DNA of 64,000 bases from Diphasiastrum complanatum (lineage: Eukaryota; Streptophyta; Lycopodiopsida; Lycopodiales; Lycopodiaceae): positions 38,556,527 through 38,620,526 of the forward strand of contig CM055104.1 of assembly GCA_029204225.1 (NCBI GenBank), read 5' to 3'. The notes under the pieces are model-generated. The model ran no database searches, was not told the origin of the DNA, and saw only the letters and a program-made list of their open reading frames with translations. A program made the translations under genes and the position numbers. This document shows positions 60,301 through 63,045 of the stretch, in pieces; the stretch's first letter is position 1; every line of letters begins with the position of its first letter.

Positions 60301-61120
60301 ACTTGAAAAATCATTATGGACCAGCAATGCTTACACTACCTTTATACCCAAAAGGACCTCAATGACCGTCGATTCCGCTAGCTACAGTTTACACCAATTT
60401 GTTACTTTGATAACCGTTATCAACCCAGCAAAAGCGATGTCTCCGAAAATATCGAAACTTGCCTCCCAGTCTATGTCTTTGTCATTGCCACAAGACAACT
60501 ACCCCAAAACTGTTTGTCACTCTACCCACAACCTACTAATAGTGCCATGACTTGAAAGACATCTAATCCTATTAACAAAAAGGGATTCTATATTTTGGTT
60601 CCCTTTGGAAATTGGAGGCCCAGGACAGTGGAAATCAAGTGGGGTTGAATCTCATTGCGCTTTCAAAACTTTCACGATTCTTGACAAAGGGATACGTATG
60701 AAAGTTGGACGATGCTTTGGGTAGATAAACTAGAAAAACCAATGCCTGACTAAGTTTGAATACCATCAAAACAGCAATAATGTTCAAACCAAAATGGCAT
60801 CACAGGAAATTTTGAAGCTTTACTTCTTTAAGATAAAAGGTCTAGATTGTATCGTCATACATCAAGGTGGACTCTTATGCTTTAGTTAGAGAGAAAAGAG
60901 AAAACAAGCCTTCCCATAAACAAAGGCAAGATTTTGGAGTTGTAGAGTTATTTTATGTGCAAAAAGAAAAGTACGTGAAAATCGAGATGCGGAAAAGAAG
61001 GAGACTTACTGAATCCAGGTAGGAAGTAGCAGCCTGCCTGGCTTCTGGACTTGAGTTTAAGTCCAGCGCTGCAATAACAGCCTGCGATGCTGCCTCTACT
61101 TGAGGGGCTAATTCTGCCAT
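5179..61120 (-). CDS. HST: HASTY / exportin-5-like karyopherin-beta, 22 coding exons over about 56 kb
   Basis: HASTY is the plant orthologue of exportin-5, a HEAT-repeat nuclear transport receptor that binds RanGTP and supports microRNA biogenesis and movement (established knowledge). Seen: exons at 61010-61120, 56550-56651, 55652-55795, 55411-55491, 55221-55290, 54976-55046, 54678-54841, 54429-54500, 29824-30079, 27316-27378, 26536-26829, 23877-23972, 22668-22794, 22408-22574, 22137-22238, 10679-10782, 8155-8512, 7723-7946, 6177-6692, 5753-6047, 5468-5651 and, tentatively, 5179-5309. All borders are GT-AG and the phases of exons 1-21 agree, giving about 1,243 codons against about 1,200 in Arabidopsis HASTY. 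Family landmarks recognised: GDVR and FKMLQHLVR near residues 40-75, the exportin-1-like region at about 110-215, ACGFLLSS near 247, [12 protein letters not shown] near 655, WLLGP with [12 protein letters not shown] near 685-705, SMEFRHIR and [14 protein letters not shown] in 870-1040. No frameshift or internal stop was seen, so the gene looks functional despite the insertions. The C-terminal exon is the weak point. Confidence 0.9.
5468..5651 (-). CDS. HST: HASTY exon 21
   Basis: 184 nt, phase 0 to 1. Encodes [55 protein letters not shown]. Corresponds to the family C-terminal segment LSLPCLT...FEEA..KTSSPKEQKQ...LKAL..QK..NVITNV. If the GTAAAT donor is not used the frame runs to a stop at about 5418. 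Confidence 0.9.
5753..6047 (-). CDS. HST: HASTY exon 20
   Basis: 295 nt, phase 2 to 0. Contains [35 protein letters not shown] and [13 protein letters not shown], matching F.WTD.E...K, DMFSAVIRGLGMES and REIFIYLS in HASTY. Acceptor CTGCAG, donor GTGTGA. Confidence 0.9.
6177..6692 (-). CDS. HST: HASTY exon 19 (largest exon)
   Basis: 516 nt, phase 2 to 2. Starts [16 protein letters not shown] after the split glycine, then [52 protein letters not shown] and a polar tail ending SMLW. This is the most conserved part of the protein. Confidence 0.94.
6693..7722 (-). other. HASTY intron 18
   Basis: 1.03 kb between two well-supported exons. AT-rich, no coding signal or recognised element. Confidence 0.8.
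7723..7946 (-). CDS. HST: HASTY exon 18
   Basis: 224 nt, phase 0 to 2. Starts [13 protein letters not shown] and ends [13 protein letters not shown], matching LRVLHSLWSP and [12 protein letters not shown]. Acceptor GTAAAG, donor GTAAGT. Confidence 0.92.
8155..8512 (-). CDS. HST: HASTY exon 17
   Basis: 358 nt, phase 2 to 0. Carries [49 protein letters not shown] and ends [11 protein letters not shown]. Every one of these has a clear HASTY counterpart. A variable linker of about 25 residues separates the last two blocks. Confidence 0.93.
8513..10678 (-). other. HASTY intron 16
   Basis: Apart from the copia relic at 9535-10075 this 2.2-kb interval is AT-rich and shows no coding or RNA gene signal. 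Confidence 0.7.
9535..10075 (-). pseudogene. Decayed Ty1/copia RNase H region in HASTY intron 16
   Basis: Minus-strand reading with several frame changes shows a copia tail: a [16 protein letters not shown]-like segment, KEL with decayed SADWA/EAEY-type motifs, an [15 protein letters not shown]-like segment and a VAGLLTKSL end. Order and spacing match the last third of copia pol. No LTR found. Confidence 0.6.
10679..10782 (-). CDS. HST: HASTY exon 16
   Basis: 104 nt, phase 0 to 2, encoding [20 protein letters not shown] and [14 protein letters not shown]. The [12 protein letters not shown] signature is diagnostic. It lies at the far side of the 11.4-kb intron 15. Acceptor CTGCAG, donor GTACTT. 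Confidence 0.92.
10902..11892. mobile_element. hAT-like non-autonomous element 1 (991 bp)
   Basis: Terminal inverted repeat CATAGTTGCA...TGCAACTATG. Inside each end are dense short palindromes built on GAATCGCGATT. Flanks hold an imperfect 8-bp direct repeat, AACCAAAG at 10892-10899 and AACCAAAC at 11893-11900, with two extra bases on the left. The middle (about 11395-11520) is a run of G6/C6 hairpins. There is no transposase; a short open frame at 11266-11475 also occurs in element 2 but is probably incidental. hAT transposases make 8-bp target duplications (established). Confidence 0.7.
12100..13600 (-). pseudogene. Decayed Ty1/copia RT and RNase H region
   Basis: Minus strand at about 12960-13080 gives [19 protein letters not shown], a copia RT segment (normally after KALYGLKQAPRAW), with a degenerate upstream LHANLKR. 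Lower coordinates hold RNase-H-like debris. No continuous frame remains. Element 2 lies between this and the integrase part at 14.6-15.4 kb, so they may be one split copia. Confidence 0.5.
13617..14587. mobile_element. hAT-like non-autonomous element 2 (971 bp)
   Basis: Near-copy of element 1 in the same orientation, sharing tips, GAATCGC-rich subterminal zones, the internal segment and the G/C hairpin core (about 14075-14170). GTACATAG occurs at 13614-13621 and 14588-14595, but the left copy overlaps the element tip, so the target duplication is uncertain. Confidence 0.7.
14617..14722. repeat. 40-bp tandem duplication plus inverted copy forming a hairpin
   Basis: Bases 14621-14660 and 14661-14700 are tandem copies differing at two positions. 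Bases 14696-14718 are the exact reverse complement of 14661-14683, giving a 23-bp perfect stem with a 12-base loop. It arises inside copia coding sequence. Confidence 0.85.
14813..15324. mobile_element. hAT-like non-autonomous element 3 (512 bp) with perfect 8-bp target duplication
   Basis: Flanked by ATTCACAA at 14805-14812 and 15325-15332, an exact 8-bp duplication. Ends are CATAGAA...TTCTATG. Subterminal zones are packed with ACGGTTC/GAACCGT words forming nested hairpins. The middle is (TTAA)n at both sides of a 200-base array of degenerate ATCATCTGTGAAATCTGT words. It sits inside copia integrase sequence, which reads through when the element is skipped. Confidence 0.85.
15704..18845. other. 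3.1-kb non-coding block of unknown nature in intron 15
   Basis: No ORF here has recognisable content. 16,500-18,000 is more GC- and pyrimidine-rich than its surroundings, with many CCTGC/TTGCC words. A GA-rich stretch lies at 16100-16165. It could be a large non-coding LTR derivative, but no repeat pair or borders were found. Confidence 0.4.
18850..19870 (-). mobile_element. LINE 3' part (minus strand)
   Basis: From its 3' end: a pyrimidine tail on the minus strand (GA-rich at 18850-18880), then ORF2 C-terminus at 19367-19663 with [20 protein letters not shown] and [10 protein letters not shown], matching LINE A's CQLC...[11 protein letters not shown], then [20 protein letters not shown] near 19730-19800, which recurs in other copies. 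5' parts absent. Confidence 0.7.
19871..19942. repeat. (TG)25 then (AG)11 microsatellite
   Basis: Pure TG dinucleotides 19871-19920, then AG 19921-19942. It sits exactly at the tail position of the LINE 3' end that follows. Confidence 0.97.
19943..20028 (-). mobile_element. LINE 3' end only (minus strand)
   Basis: Minus strand reads GGCATGGAAAAGACATCATT then AAAGCT and the (CT)n(CA)n tract, i.e. the same terminal block as LINE A with AATAAA mutated to ATTAAA. Only about 85 bases remain before gypsy sequence starts. Confidence 0.7.
20030..21990 (+). mobile_element. Ty3/gypsy fragment C: RT, RNase H and integrase (broken)
   Basis: RT motifs in order: [32 protein letters not shown], then [11 protein letters not shown] where YLDD should be, so a catalytic Asp is lost. 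RNase H near 20710-20960 includes [15 protein letters not shown] and TDHQALRY with interruptions. Integrase: the His-His-Cys-Cys finger [14 protein letters not shown]...CGQCQ at 21340-21470, core LDFLG at about 21550, and [13 protein letters not shown] at 21810 where the catalytic Glu of QTERTN is Lys. Many stops. No LTRs. Antisense to HASTY. Confidence 0.85.
22137..22238 (-). CDS. HST: HASTY exon 15
   Basis: 34 codons in phase 0: the peptide contains [17 protein letters not shown] and ends LLPHMQ, as in the family's ARLQICTSFIRIAKAA...LPHMK. No long ORF marks it; it was found by translating the acceptor-to-donor interval. It lies about 140 bases from the end of a gypsy fragment. Confidence 0.9.
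22408..22574 (-). CDS. HST: HASTY exon 14
   Basis: 167 nt, phase 1 to 0. Encodes [20 protein letters not shown], then [12 protein letters not shown] and [10 protein letters not shown]. Matches family GLLQQLL.LKW.EP and LDAMGPFLK segments. Acceptor TTACAG, donor GTGCGT. Confidence 0.9.
22668..22794 (-). CDS. HST: HASTY exon 13
   Basis: 127 nt, phase 0 to 1, encoding [20 protein letters not shown] and ending TIIME. Sequence conservation is modest but length and frame fit between exons 12 and 14. Acceptor GTGCAG, donor GTTGTT. Confidence 0.8.
22933..23217. repeat. 95-bp tandem repeat, about three copies, in HASTY intron 12
   Basis: Units start AACTAACTAGC at 22933, 23028 and 23123, exactly 95 bases apart; the third decays after about 80 bases. 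No coding content. Confidence 0.85.
23877..23972 (-). CDS. HST: HASTY exon 12
   Basis: 32 codons, phase 0, starting [20 protein letters not shown]. It corresponds to LELIKL.A..KPL...KI in HASTY. Acceptor TTGCAG, donor GTAAAT. Confidence 0.85.
23973..26535 (-). other. HASTY intron 11
   Basis: 2.56 kb of AT-rich sequence between exons 11 and 12. No retroelement protein, RNA gene or clear repeat was recognised. Confidence 0.7.
26536..26829 (-). CDS. HST: HASTY exon 11
   Basis: 98 codons, phase 0. Starts MLLRDLTAP, passes a low-conservation acidic linker, then [31 protein letters not shown]. These match the LRDLLPKP, ILDVSFQRMLK and W.DEF...F..YRSKL segments of HASTY. The donor was taken at CTG|GTACAA because the next exon resumes with IELIRL. 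Confidence 0.88.
27060..27150. repeat. Short cluster of CTGAAACAGAAC words (intron 10)
   Basis: CTGAAACAGAAC occurs twice (about 27065 and 27092) with degenerate and inverted versions such as GAACATGTTCCAAAAC. Possibly subterminal repeats of a small DNA transposon. Confidence 0.4.
27316..27378 (-). CDS. HST: HASTY exon 10 (63-nt exon)
   Basis: 21 codons, [20 protein letters not shown] then L, in phase 0. Follows TIYLQQ of exon 9 exactly as QQMLGFFQH does in HASTY. Acceptor TTGCAG, donor GTAAGG. Confidence 0.88.
27379..29823 (-). other. HASTY intron 9
   Basis: 2.45 kb, AT-rich. At 27595-28200 there are repeated words of the type TTGAAA, GAATTGAATCG and GAAACG that resemble short inverted-repeat elements but lack defined ends. 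Nothing coding recognised. Confidence 0.6.
29824..30079 (-). CDS. HST: HASTY exon 9
   Basis: 256 nt, phase 2 to 0. Begins [16 protein letters not shown], continues through [17 protein letters not shown] and ends TIYLQQ. It corresponds to the family segment KRPSD...FDSA and CMCESMASLGS. Acceptor ATTATAG, donor GTTTCA, which is weak apart from GT. Confidence 0.9.
30760..31000 (-). pseudogene. LINE-like fragment (post-RT region)
   Basis: Minus strand reads [14 protein letters not shown], close to [15 protein letters not shown] at 19.8 kb and [14 protein letters not shown]-like sequence at 35.95 kb. Only this short motif was recognised; 30450-30760 and 31000-31570 show nothing definite. Confidence 0.4.
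31575..31595. repeat. Poly(G) run of 21
   Basis: Uninterrupted G from 31575 to 31595, next to a LINE C-terminal fragment. Confidence 0.97.
31596..31768 (-). pseudogene. LINE C-terminal fragment
   Basis: Minus strand reads [20 protein letters not shown] then MSNLR, matching [20 protein letters not shown] of LINE A. It joins gypsy A directly on its other side. Confidence 0.75.
31770..33147 (+). mobile_element. Ty3/gypsy copy A: RNase H, integrase, C-terminal domain (internally deleted)
   Basis: Starts at [20 protein letters not shown], so RT is missing. RNase H continues with [20 protein letters not shown] and [11 protein letters not shown], with a TGA at 32066. Integrase finger [16 protein letters not shown], a frameshift, then core [18 protein letters not shown] and [12 protein letters not shown]. 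Compared with copy B, about 380 bases holding the catalytic Glu are deleted near 32876. C-terminal part: [20 protein letters not shown] and [14 protein letters not shown]. Antisense to HASTY. Confidence 0.88.
33148..33740 (-). pseudogene. LINE fragments: RT piece fused to endonuclease piece
   Basis: Minus strand, from high to low coordinates: endonuclease debris near 33600-33390 (TRSASGRG-type segment, then [10 protein letters not shown] and [12 protein letters not shown]), then at about 33310 a jump to the RT palm end, [20 protein letters not shown]. The intervening RT core is deleted. Confidence 0.7.
33735..33830 (-). mobile_element. LINE 3' end (minus strand)
   Basis: Minus strand GGCATGGAAAAGACATGAAT, GAAGCTTCC and a CT-rich tail, the family's terminal block with the AATAAA mutated. 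Confidence 0.65.
33900..35165. other. Unassigned AT-rich segment of intron 8
   Basis: No coding signal. Contains a short (TG)n near 34557-34582 and repeated TTGATCA/AAAATC words. Could be decayed element or original intron. Confidence 0.5.
35166..37500 (-). mobile_element. LINE copy with all regions represented but heavily decayed
   Basis: From its 3' end: GACATCAATAAGGCCG plus a TTTC-rich tail at 35166-35215; post-RT region with [14 protein letters not shown] pieces at 36351-36677 ([18 protein letters not shown], a YADD-type motif read as HADD) and 36703-36860 ([20 protein letters not shown]); endonuclease start FMMETHES-like at about 37045; ORF1 RRM debris near 37100-37170 and a coiled-coil reading [18 protein letters not shown] at 37360-37420. 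Segment order is normal, with several deletions and shifts. Confidence 0.8.
37500..38815. other. Unassigned segment of intron 8
   Basis: No protein family recognised. It lies where the 3' LTR of the following minus-strand copia would be expected, but no matching LTR or polypurine tract was identified. Confidence 0.4.
38613..38636. repeat. Perfect 24-bp palindrome
   Basis: CCCCCATGCACA followed by its exact reverse complement TGTGCATGGGGG, no spacer. Confidence 0.95.
38820..41078 (-). mobile_element. Partial Ty1/copia: integrase core, RT, RNase H
   Basis: Minus strand. Integrase core from 41078: [44 protein letters not shown], so the D, D and E of the catalytic triad are present; then [21 protein letters not shown] at 39970-39250: [37 protein letters not shown] and the YVDD box ([11 protein letters not shown]). 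RNase [19 protein letters not shown] and [13 protein letters not shown] (about 40941) and a few frame changes break it. Gag and protease are absent; gypsy B starts where they should be. Sense to HASTY. Confidence 0.9.
41079..43802 (+). mobile_element. Ty3/gypsy copy B: RNase H, integrase, C-terminus; interrupted by hAT-like element 4
   Basis: Begins [20 protein letters not shown], the same breakpoint as copy A. RNase H is split at codon HYLY by the insertion at 41288-42072 and resumes TDHQPLKYF. Integrase: [16 protein letters not shown], core [30 protein letters not shown], and the catalytic Glu in [12 protein letters not shown], so the triad is present. C-terminus [20 protein letters not shown] and [14 protein letters not shown]. 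Breaks include a frameshift near 42280, TGA at 42592 and TAG at 42841. Ends with purine tract AAGGGGGAAAGAA before the LTR. Confidence 0.9.
41288..42072. mobile_element. hAT-like non-autonomous element 4 (785 bp) inside gypsy B RNase H
   Basis: Flanked by CCTGTACG (41280-41287) and CTTGTACG (42073-42080), an 8-bp duplication with one difference. Removing the element plus one copy restores the gypsy sequence seen in copy A. Ends CAAGGTTGCAG...CTACAACACAG. Subterminal zones carry TTCCGGAACG and CGGATCGC palindromes. The core at 41560-41765 is shared with elements 1 and 2, including G/C hairpins. Two poly(A) runs near 41920 and 41958-41984. Confidence 0.85.
43803..44295 (+). repeat. Gypsy B 3' LTR, truncated
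   Basis: Starts TGTCATGCCCATGAC immediately after the polypurine tract. No CA end is evident before LINE sequence starts at about 44296, so the LTR is cut. No 5' partner is in the window. Confidence 0.65.
44296..45734 (-). pseudogene. LINE B ORF2, endonuclease and linker only
   Basis: Reads [28 protein letters not shown], then after a frame change [15 protein letters not shown] with the catalytic Asp-x-Asn intact, SVVDYLMGS and [12 protein letters not shown]. It stops within the linker before the RT. It supplies the reference for the small deletion in LINE A. Confidence 0.8.
45760..47062 (-). pseudogene. LINE B ORF1: repeat-rich N-terminus, coiled coil, RRM
   Basis: Candidate start [16 protein letters not shown] at 47062. 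The N-terminal third is a 17-residue repeat of the type [16 protein letters not shown] (51-bp DNA unit). After frame changes: [20 protein letters not shown], a coiled coil ([37 protein letters not shown]), then [20 protein letters not shown] of the RRM. A TAG at 46278-46280 splits the coiled coil. The order coiled coil then VRGIP is that of L1-type ORF1p. Confidence 0.7.
46556..47010. repeat. 51-bp GC-rich tandem repeat within LINE B ORF1
   Basis: Repeating GTGGAGGTGGAGGTA / GGGAGGCGGCAGCAGG / GGCGGAGCAGCTGCAGC units, degenerate, about eight copies. The exact 51-base spacing is visible between the two units around 46935-47000. Confidence 0.8.
47111..47189. repeat. (CG)n then (GA)n microsatellite at LINE B 5' end
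   Basis: CGCG tract at 47111-47128 followed by about 31 GA units to 47189; directly abuts the truncated copia LTR. Confidence 0.95.
47191..47942 (-). repeat. 3' LTR of copia element, truncated
   Basis: Matches 50405-51179, beginning TGTTGGATTATT on the minus strand after the polypurine tract. Matching stops at GCTGAATAAGCAATA, where LINE B's GA tract begins. Confidence 0.9.
47943..47955 (-). other. Polypurine tract
   Basis: Minus strand GATTAAGGGGGAG immediately before the 3' LTR, the plus-strand priming site for reverse transcription. Confidence 0.85.
48320..49111 (-). pseudogene. Copia zinc knuckle, protease and RNase H joined by deletion
   Basis: [18 protein letters not shown] is a CCHC knuckle. 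[20 protein letters not shown] is the protease active site, normally D-S-G-A-(S/T)-H, with Ser replaced by Phe. After [19 protein letters not shown] the sequence jumps to [10 protein letters not shown] and [20 protein letters not shown] of the RT/RNase H end, then [19 protein letters not shown]. The frame is open across the junction for 263 codons, so the deletion is frame-preserving. Confidence 0.85.
49100..49840 (-). pseudogene. Copia gag
   Basis: Starts [16 protein letters not shown] at 49840, with [20 protein letters not shown], an early stop near 49682, then [36 protein letters not shown] and [20 protein letters not shown]. The order is that of copia gag (capsid). A 59-base perfect hairpin at 49325-49383 disrupts the frame. 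The zinc knuckle follows in the next entry. Confidence 0.8.
49325..49383. repeat. Perfect inverted repeat, 26-bp arms, 7-base loop
   Basis: Arm TGTCGATATGATCATCACCC plus AGTTCT, loop CATATGT, then the exact reverse complement. It lies inside the copia gag. Confidence 0.97.
50035..50046 (-). other. Primer-binding site (initiator tRNA-Met type)
   Basis: Minus strand TGGTATCAGAGC directly after the 5' LTR. This is the common plant copia primer site, complementary to the 3' end of initiator tRNA-Met. Confidence 0.9.
50047..51179 (-). repeat. 5' LTR of copia element (1,133 bp)
   Basis: On the minus strand it starts TGTTGGATTATT and ends TTTTCAACA, with TGTTG/CAACA inverted ends. It is followed with no gap by the primer-binding site. 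About 775 bases are duplicated in the 3' LTR with small indels. Confidence 0.9.
51294..51347. repeat. (GA)n microsatellite
   Basis: About 26 GA units after GCGAGCGAGCGA; next to a LINE 3' end on the minus strand. Confidence 0.95.
51349..51990 (-). mobile_element. LINE 3' fragment (minus strand)
   Basis: Minus strand GTACCTAAAGGATATATAAA, GCTTTCATTG then a CT tract, the family 3' end with decay; the far side at 51900-51980 resembles the DPRCVALM region. Middle part unreadable. Confidence 0.55.
51995..52860 (-). mobile_element. LINE with internal deletion joining ORF1/endonuclease start to the 3' end
   Basis: 3' end: GGCATGGAAAAGACATTAAT, AAAGCTTTCTTTC with a TTTC tail at 51990-52030. From the other side the minus strand reads [19 protein letters not shown] at 52740-52800, the ORF1 RRM, then ORF2 start sequence near 52380-52440 matching LINE A 350-420. 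Nearly all of ORF2 is gone. Confidence 0.75.
53209..53250. repeat. (TTTGGG)7 tandem repeat
   Basis: Seven perfect hexamers on the plus strand. G-quadruplex-capable; differs from the plant telomere repeat TTTAGGG by lacking the A. Confidence 0.97.
53260..54428. other. End of HASTY intron 8 nearest exon 8
   Basis: AT-rich, no coding signal. A GAATCCGATT / TTCAAATCGACC / GAATCGCGGTTC cluster at 53530-53615 resembles the subterminal words of the hAT-like elements, but no ends were found. Confidence 0.5.
54429..54500 (-). CDS. HST: HASTY exon 8 (72-nt exon before the 24-kb intron)
   Basis: Too short to stand out as an ORF. It was found by searching for the missing segment between exons 7 and 9. 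It reads [20 protein letters not shown] then LVAS, matching the family's CGFLLSS.DFRLHACE. Length 72 nt, phase 2 to 2, bounded by CACCTG/CAGGTG at the acceptor and GAG|GTACC at the donor, and it joins both neighbours in frame. It must be spliced to exon 9, 24.3 kb away. Confidence 0.9.
54678..54841 (-). CDS. HST: HASTY exon 7
   Basis: 164 nt, phase 0 to 2. Encodes [13 protein letters not shown], a run of helix-forming residues, then [19 protein letters not shown]. The EWAP...YGLI segment is a HASTY landmark. Ends in GC before a GTATGT donor; exon 8 completes the alanine codon. Confidence 0.9.
54976..55046 (-). CDS. HST: HASTY exon 6
   Basis: 71 nt, phase 1 to 0, encoding [20 protein letters not shown] and FLYK. 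It matches the family segment (E)G(D/E)RRRLLLRGLTQSLPEILPLLY. Acceptor TTGCAG, donor GTATTG. Confidence 0.88.
55221..55290 (-). CDS. HST: HASTY exon 5
   Basis: 70 nt, phase 0 to 1, encoding [19 protein letters not shown] and the following acidic residues. MLRWLPED is a strongly conserved HASTY signature. The split glycine codon is completed by exon 6. Confidence 0.9.
55411..55491 (-). CDS. HST: HASTY exon 4
   Basis: 27 codons beginning [15 protein letters not shown], residues 120-146, part of the exportin-1-like helical domain. Acceptor GGACAG, donor GTAATC, phase 0 to 0. A donor three bases earlier would break the frame with exon 5. Confidence 0.85.
55652..55795 (-). CDS. HST: HASTY exon 3
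   Basis: 48 codons, phase 0 to 0, acceptor TTTAG and donor GTTTTC. It starts [11 protein letters not shown], directly continuing exon 2, and ends [10 protein letters not shown], the start of the exportin-1-like domain. Residues 72-119. Confidence 0.9.
56550..56651 (-). CDS. HST: HASTY exon 2
   Basis: 34 codons, phase 0 to 0, bounded by TTGCAG and GTAAGA. The peptide carries [14 protein letters not shown] and ends GFKMLQ, the second HEAT region in which HASTY proteins read GDVR...FKMLQHLVR. Residues 38-71. Confidence 0.9.
57455..57535 (-). pseudogene. LINE C-terminal relic
   Basis: Minus strand reads [17 protein letters not shown], corresponding to [17 protein letters not shown] near the ORF2 end of the LINE at 1-3785. 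No 3' tail or further LINE sequence was recognised around it. Confidence 0.5.
60110..60240 (+). pseudogene. Gypsy RNase H relic
   Basis: Plus-strand reading gives [20 protein letters not shown] then HQDHGV and a stop, matching the start of Ty3/gypsy RNase H (FD..FVVETDAS..GLGAVL.QDG). The catalytic Asp of TDAS is replaced by Asn. Only this domain start is recognisable. Confidence 0.6.
61010..61120 (-). CDS. HST: HASTY exon 1 (start codon)
   Basis: 37 codons starting [15 protein letters not shown], residues 1-37, ending in phase 0 at a GTAAGT donor. The start was chosen because it is the only ATG before the conserved N-terminal helix ([14 protein letters not shown], the importin-beta N region) and lies just downstream of a GA-rich leader. 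Intron 1 that follows is 4.4 kb. Confidence 0.85.
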
Positions 61121-61216
61121 TACCTTCTACTTCCTTGCTTCAACAAAGCAAGCGCCAGCAGCCGCTGTTCTTTACTCAAAACACACAAAAAGGTTCTTTC
61201 TTTTAAGGAAAAGATC

Positions 61217-61260
<44 letters not shown>

Positions 61261-61400
61261 AAGGACAATAATGGGAGCTGCCTTTGCCCTAACCCTAGAC
61301 CGAGCCCTAACCCTACTAATCCATGCATATACACTATAGTTGTAGTGGTAGCTACTTGTCCTCCACATCACCTCCTATAAAGCATCACGTAAAGGAGGTC
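61121..61400 (-). promoter_or_regulatory. HASTY leader/promoter: (GA)n tract and two telobox-like motifs
   Basis: Reading upstream from the ATG there is a (GA)n tract at 61219-61257 and two AACCCTA-type motifs at 61287-61298 and 61305-61315 (plus strand CCCTAACCCTA). GA leaders and teloboxes are common near transcription starts of broadly expressed plant genes (established). A TATA-like TTTATAG on the minus strand abuts the GA tract at about 61256-61262. The transcription start cannot be placed. Confidence 0.5.
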
Positions 61401-61757
61401 ACAATATGAGCTCAACTAGCAACACAATTTTGTCCCACTAGCCATGATGAATATTGAATCATAGGAACCTGTTATGTGAAGCGTAAAAATCATAACAAAA
61501 CTGCAATTTTATCCCTTGCGCAAGTGATAAAAACATGAGTTAAACATGATGAATATTAAATCATGTCATTTCAAGGACAGATACCATAACAAAACCATGA
61601 CGAAAGCAAAACAAAGAGCAATGTAAATTAAAGCCATGAAATATTAATAAAGCGACAAGTTAGTGCAAAGTTTCTCATATGTACGATCATCGTTTCAAGT
61701 ACCAAAATTTTTCGCGATCACGAGGTGACCAAACAAGTTATTGCAAATTTTCATGTT

Positions 61758-62075
61758 CTATGATTTATACATCTTAATATAAAAGTGCTCTAATCTATTT
61801 GCGATTGAATGGTCCTTGACAAGTTTTAATATTTCAACATGGAAGGCATCATCATAACGAGTATGAGTGTTGTCGAAAAGCATTTTTTTGGGTGGCTTTC
61901 GAACATGTTGCTGCATAGCGTACGCTAGTTTGTCGAATGTAAACCAGCTTCCCAACCATGCTATTTTGTACAATGTGATGTGCTCATTCGTGGCCGTTTC
62001 TTTGGAGGAGACAATGGATCCTACGAGAAATATGCCATTTAGGTTATTAGTTGCTTCATGATGAAACGCGATCAA
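61758..62075 (-). CDS. Unrecognised 105-codon ORF upstream of HASTY
   Basis: Open frame MIAFHHEATNNLNGIFLVGS ... IKMYKS. Not a family I recognise. It is non-repetitive in composition, with ordinary residue usage and a hydrophobic GIFLVGSIV stretch near residues 14-22. No splice context, Kozak-like support or neighbouring exon was found. It may be a gene fragment, part of the copia LTR region beside it, or chance. Confidence 0.25.
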   Translation of the reverse strand: MIAFHHEATNNLNGIFLVGSIVSSKETATNEHITLYKIAWLGSWFTFDKLAYAMQQHVRKPPKKMLFDNTHTRYDDAFHVEILKLVKDHSIANRLEHFYIKMYKS

Positions 62076-63045
62076 TGTTGCATTGAAAGATATAGATGGA
62101 AGGTTAGCATACCTCTATGCTAGAAGATAGTGGTTGCAATGTTTGTTGTGAAATTTGTAGATCGATGGGCTATTATGTCATTATGCAATTGATATTTAGA
62201 CGCGTAAGAATCTGTATGAATAGCATAATGTGATTTACAATCATTGAAGGTTACGCGAAGCAAAAGCATTCACGAATAAAATCAGTTCGTCAGGAATTCA
62301 GATATGATTGCTGGTCACTACCGGCTATATCATTCCTACAATCCTTCCGAGTGTAGACAGACATTACTGATCTACGTTAACAGATTAATATGGCATTCAA
62401 CAAAATCAAACCAATGTGCGGAATTGAATAGACAAGTAAATTAGACACACGAATAGTAACAAACTAATATTCATTCGAGATCATACAATCATTCAGAATA
62501 ATATGTGCACAAGAGCTACAATATTATCTATTGATCTTCTGATTTTTCAAGCACTGTGCGACAGATCCACATAGTGCATTGGCATGAGAGAAATACAGTT
62601 CTCTCACGAATAATGTCTCGCTTACTAGCAGACTTCTGGATCTACAGATCCTCTTACAAAATTTTCTCGCACACAGACGGACATGTATTCTGTATTTTTT
62701 TGTCTTCTTGTCTTGTCTCTTGATATTATGCATCAAACAGAAAGTATATAGTTCGTGAACTTTTTTGTGTCGCGTCGTGTAACTTCTAGATCAGAAAGAT
62801 TAAACATCTCTAACTAATCACGAATTACAAGAGTGGCAGATTAGCCACAATCTAGAGTACTTCTGCTGATGTCATAATATCTGATCAAATACTTGTACCC
62901 CTTGGTACTTGGTTGATCTTCTTGGCCGTTGGTGGAGCAAGAATGATTTTATGTCGCAAAACAATTTCGTGTCGTGTGTCGTGAAATTGTTCACGAACAA
63001 TTTCGTTTCTTGTGTCTTTTCTGTCAAAATCAAAGTGGAGCGCTA
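62076..63045 (-). other. Likely 3' region/LTR of the copia element at the window end
   Basis: Lies downstream of the copia RNase H on the minus strand. A purine-rich AACCAAGTACCAAGGGGTA at about 62890-62915 could be the polypurine tract, with LTR below it. No second LTR is available for confirmation. Confidence 0.35.

Larger units (their letters stand above)
56652..61009 (-). other. HASTY intron 1 (4.4 kb) with two small retroelement relics
   Basis: Mostly AT-rich sequence without coding signal. Two relics are annotated separately: a LINE C-terminal fragment near 57455-57535 and a gypsy RNase H fragment near 60110-60240. Nothing else was recognised. Confidence 0.7.
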
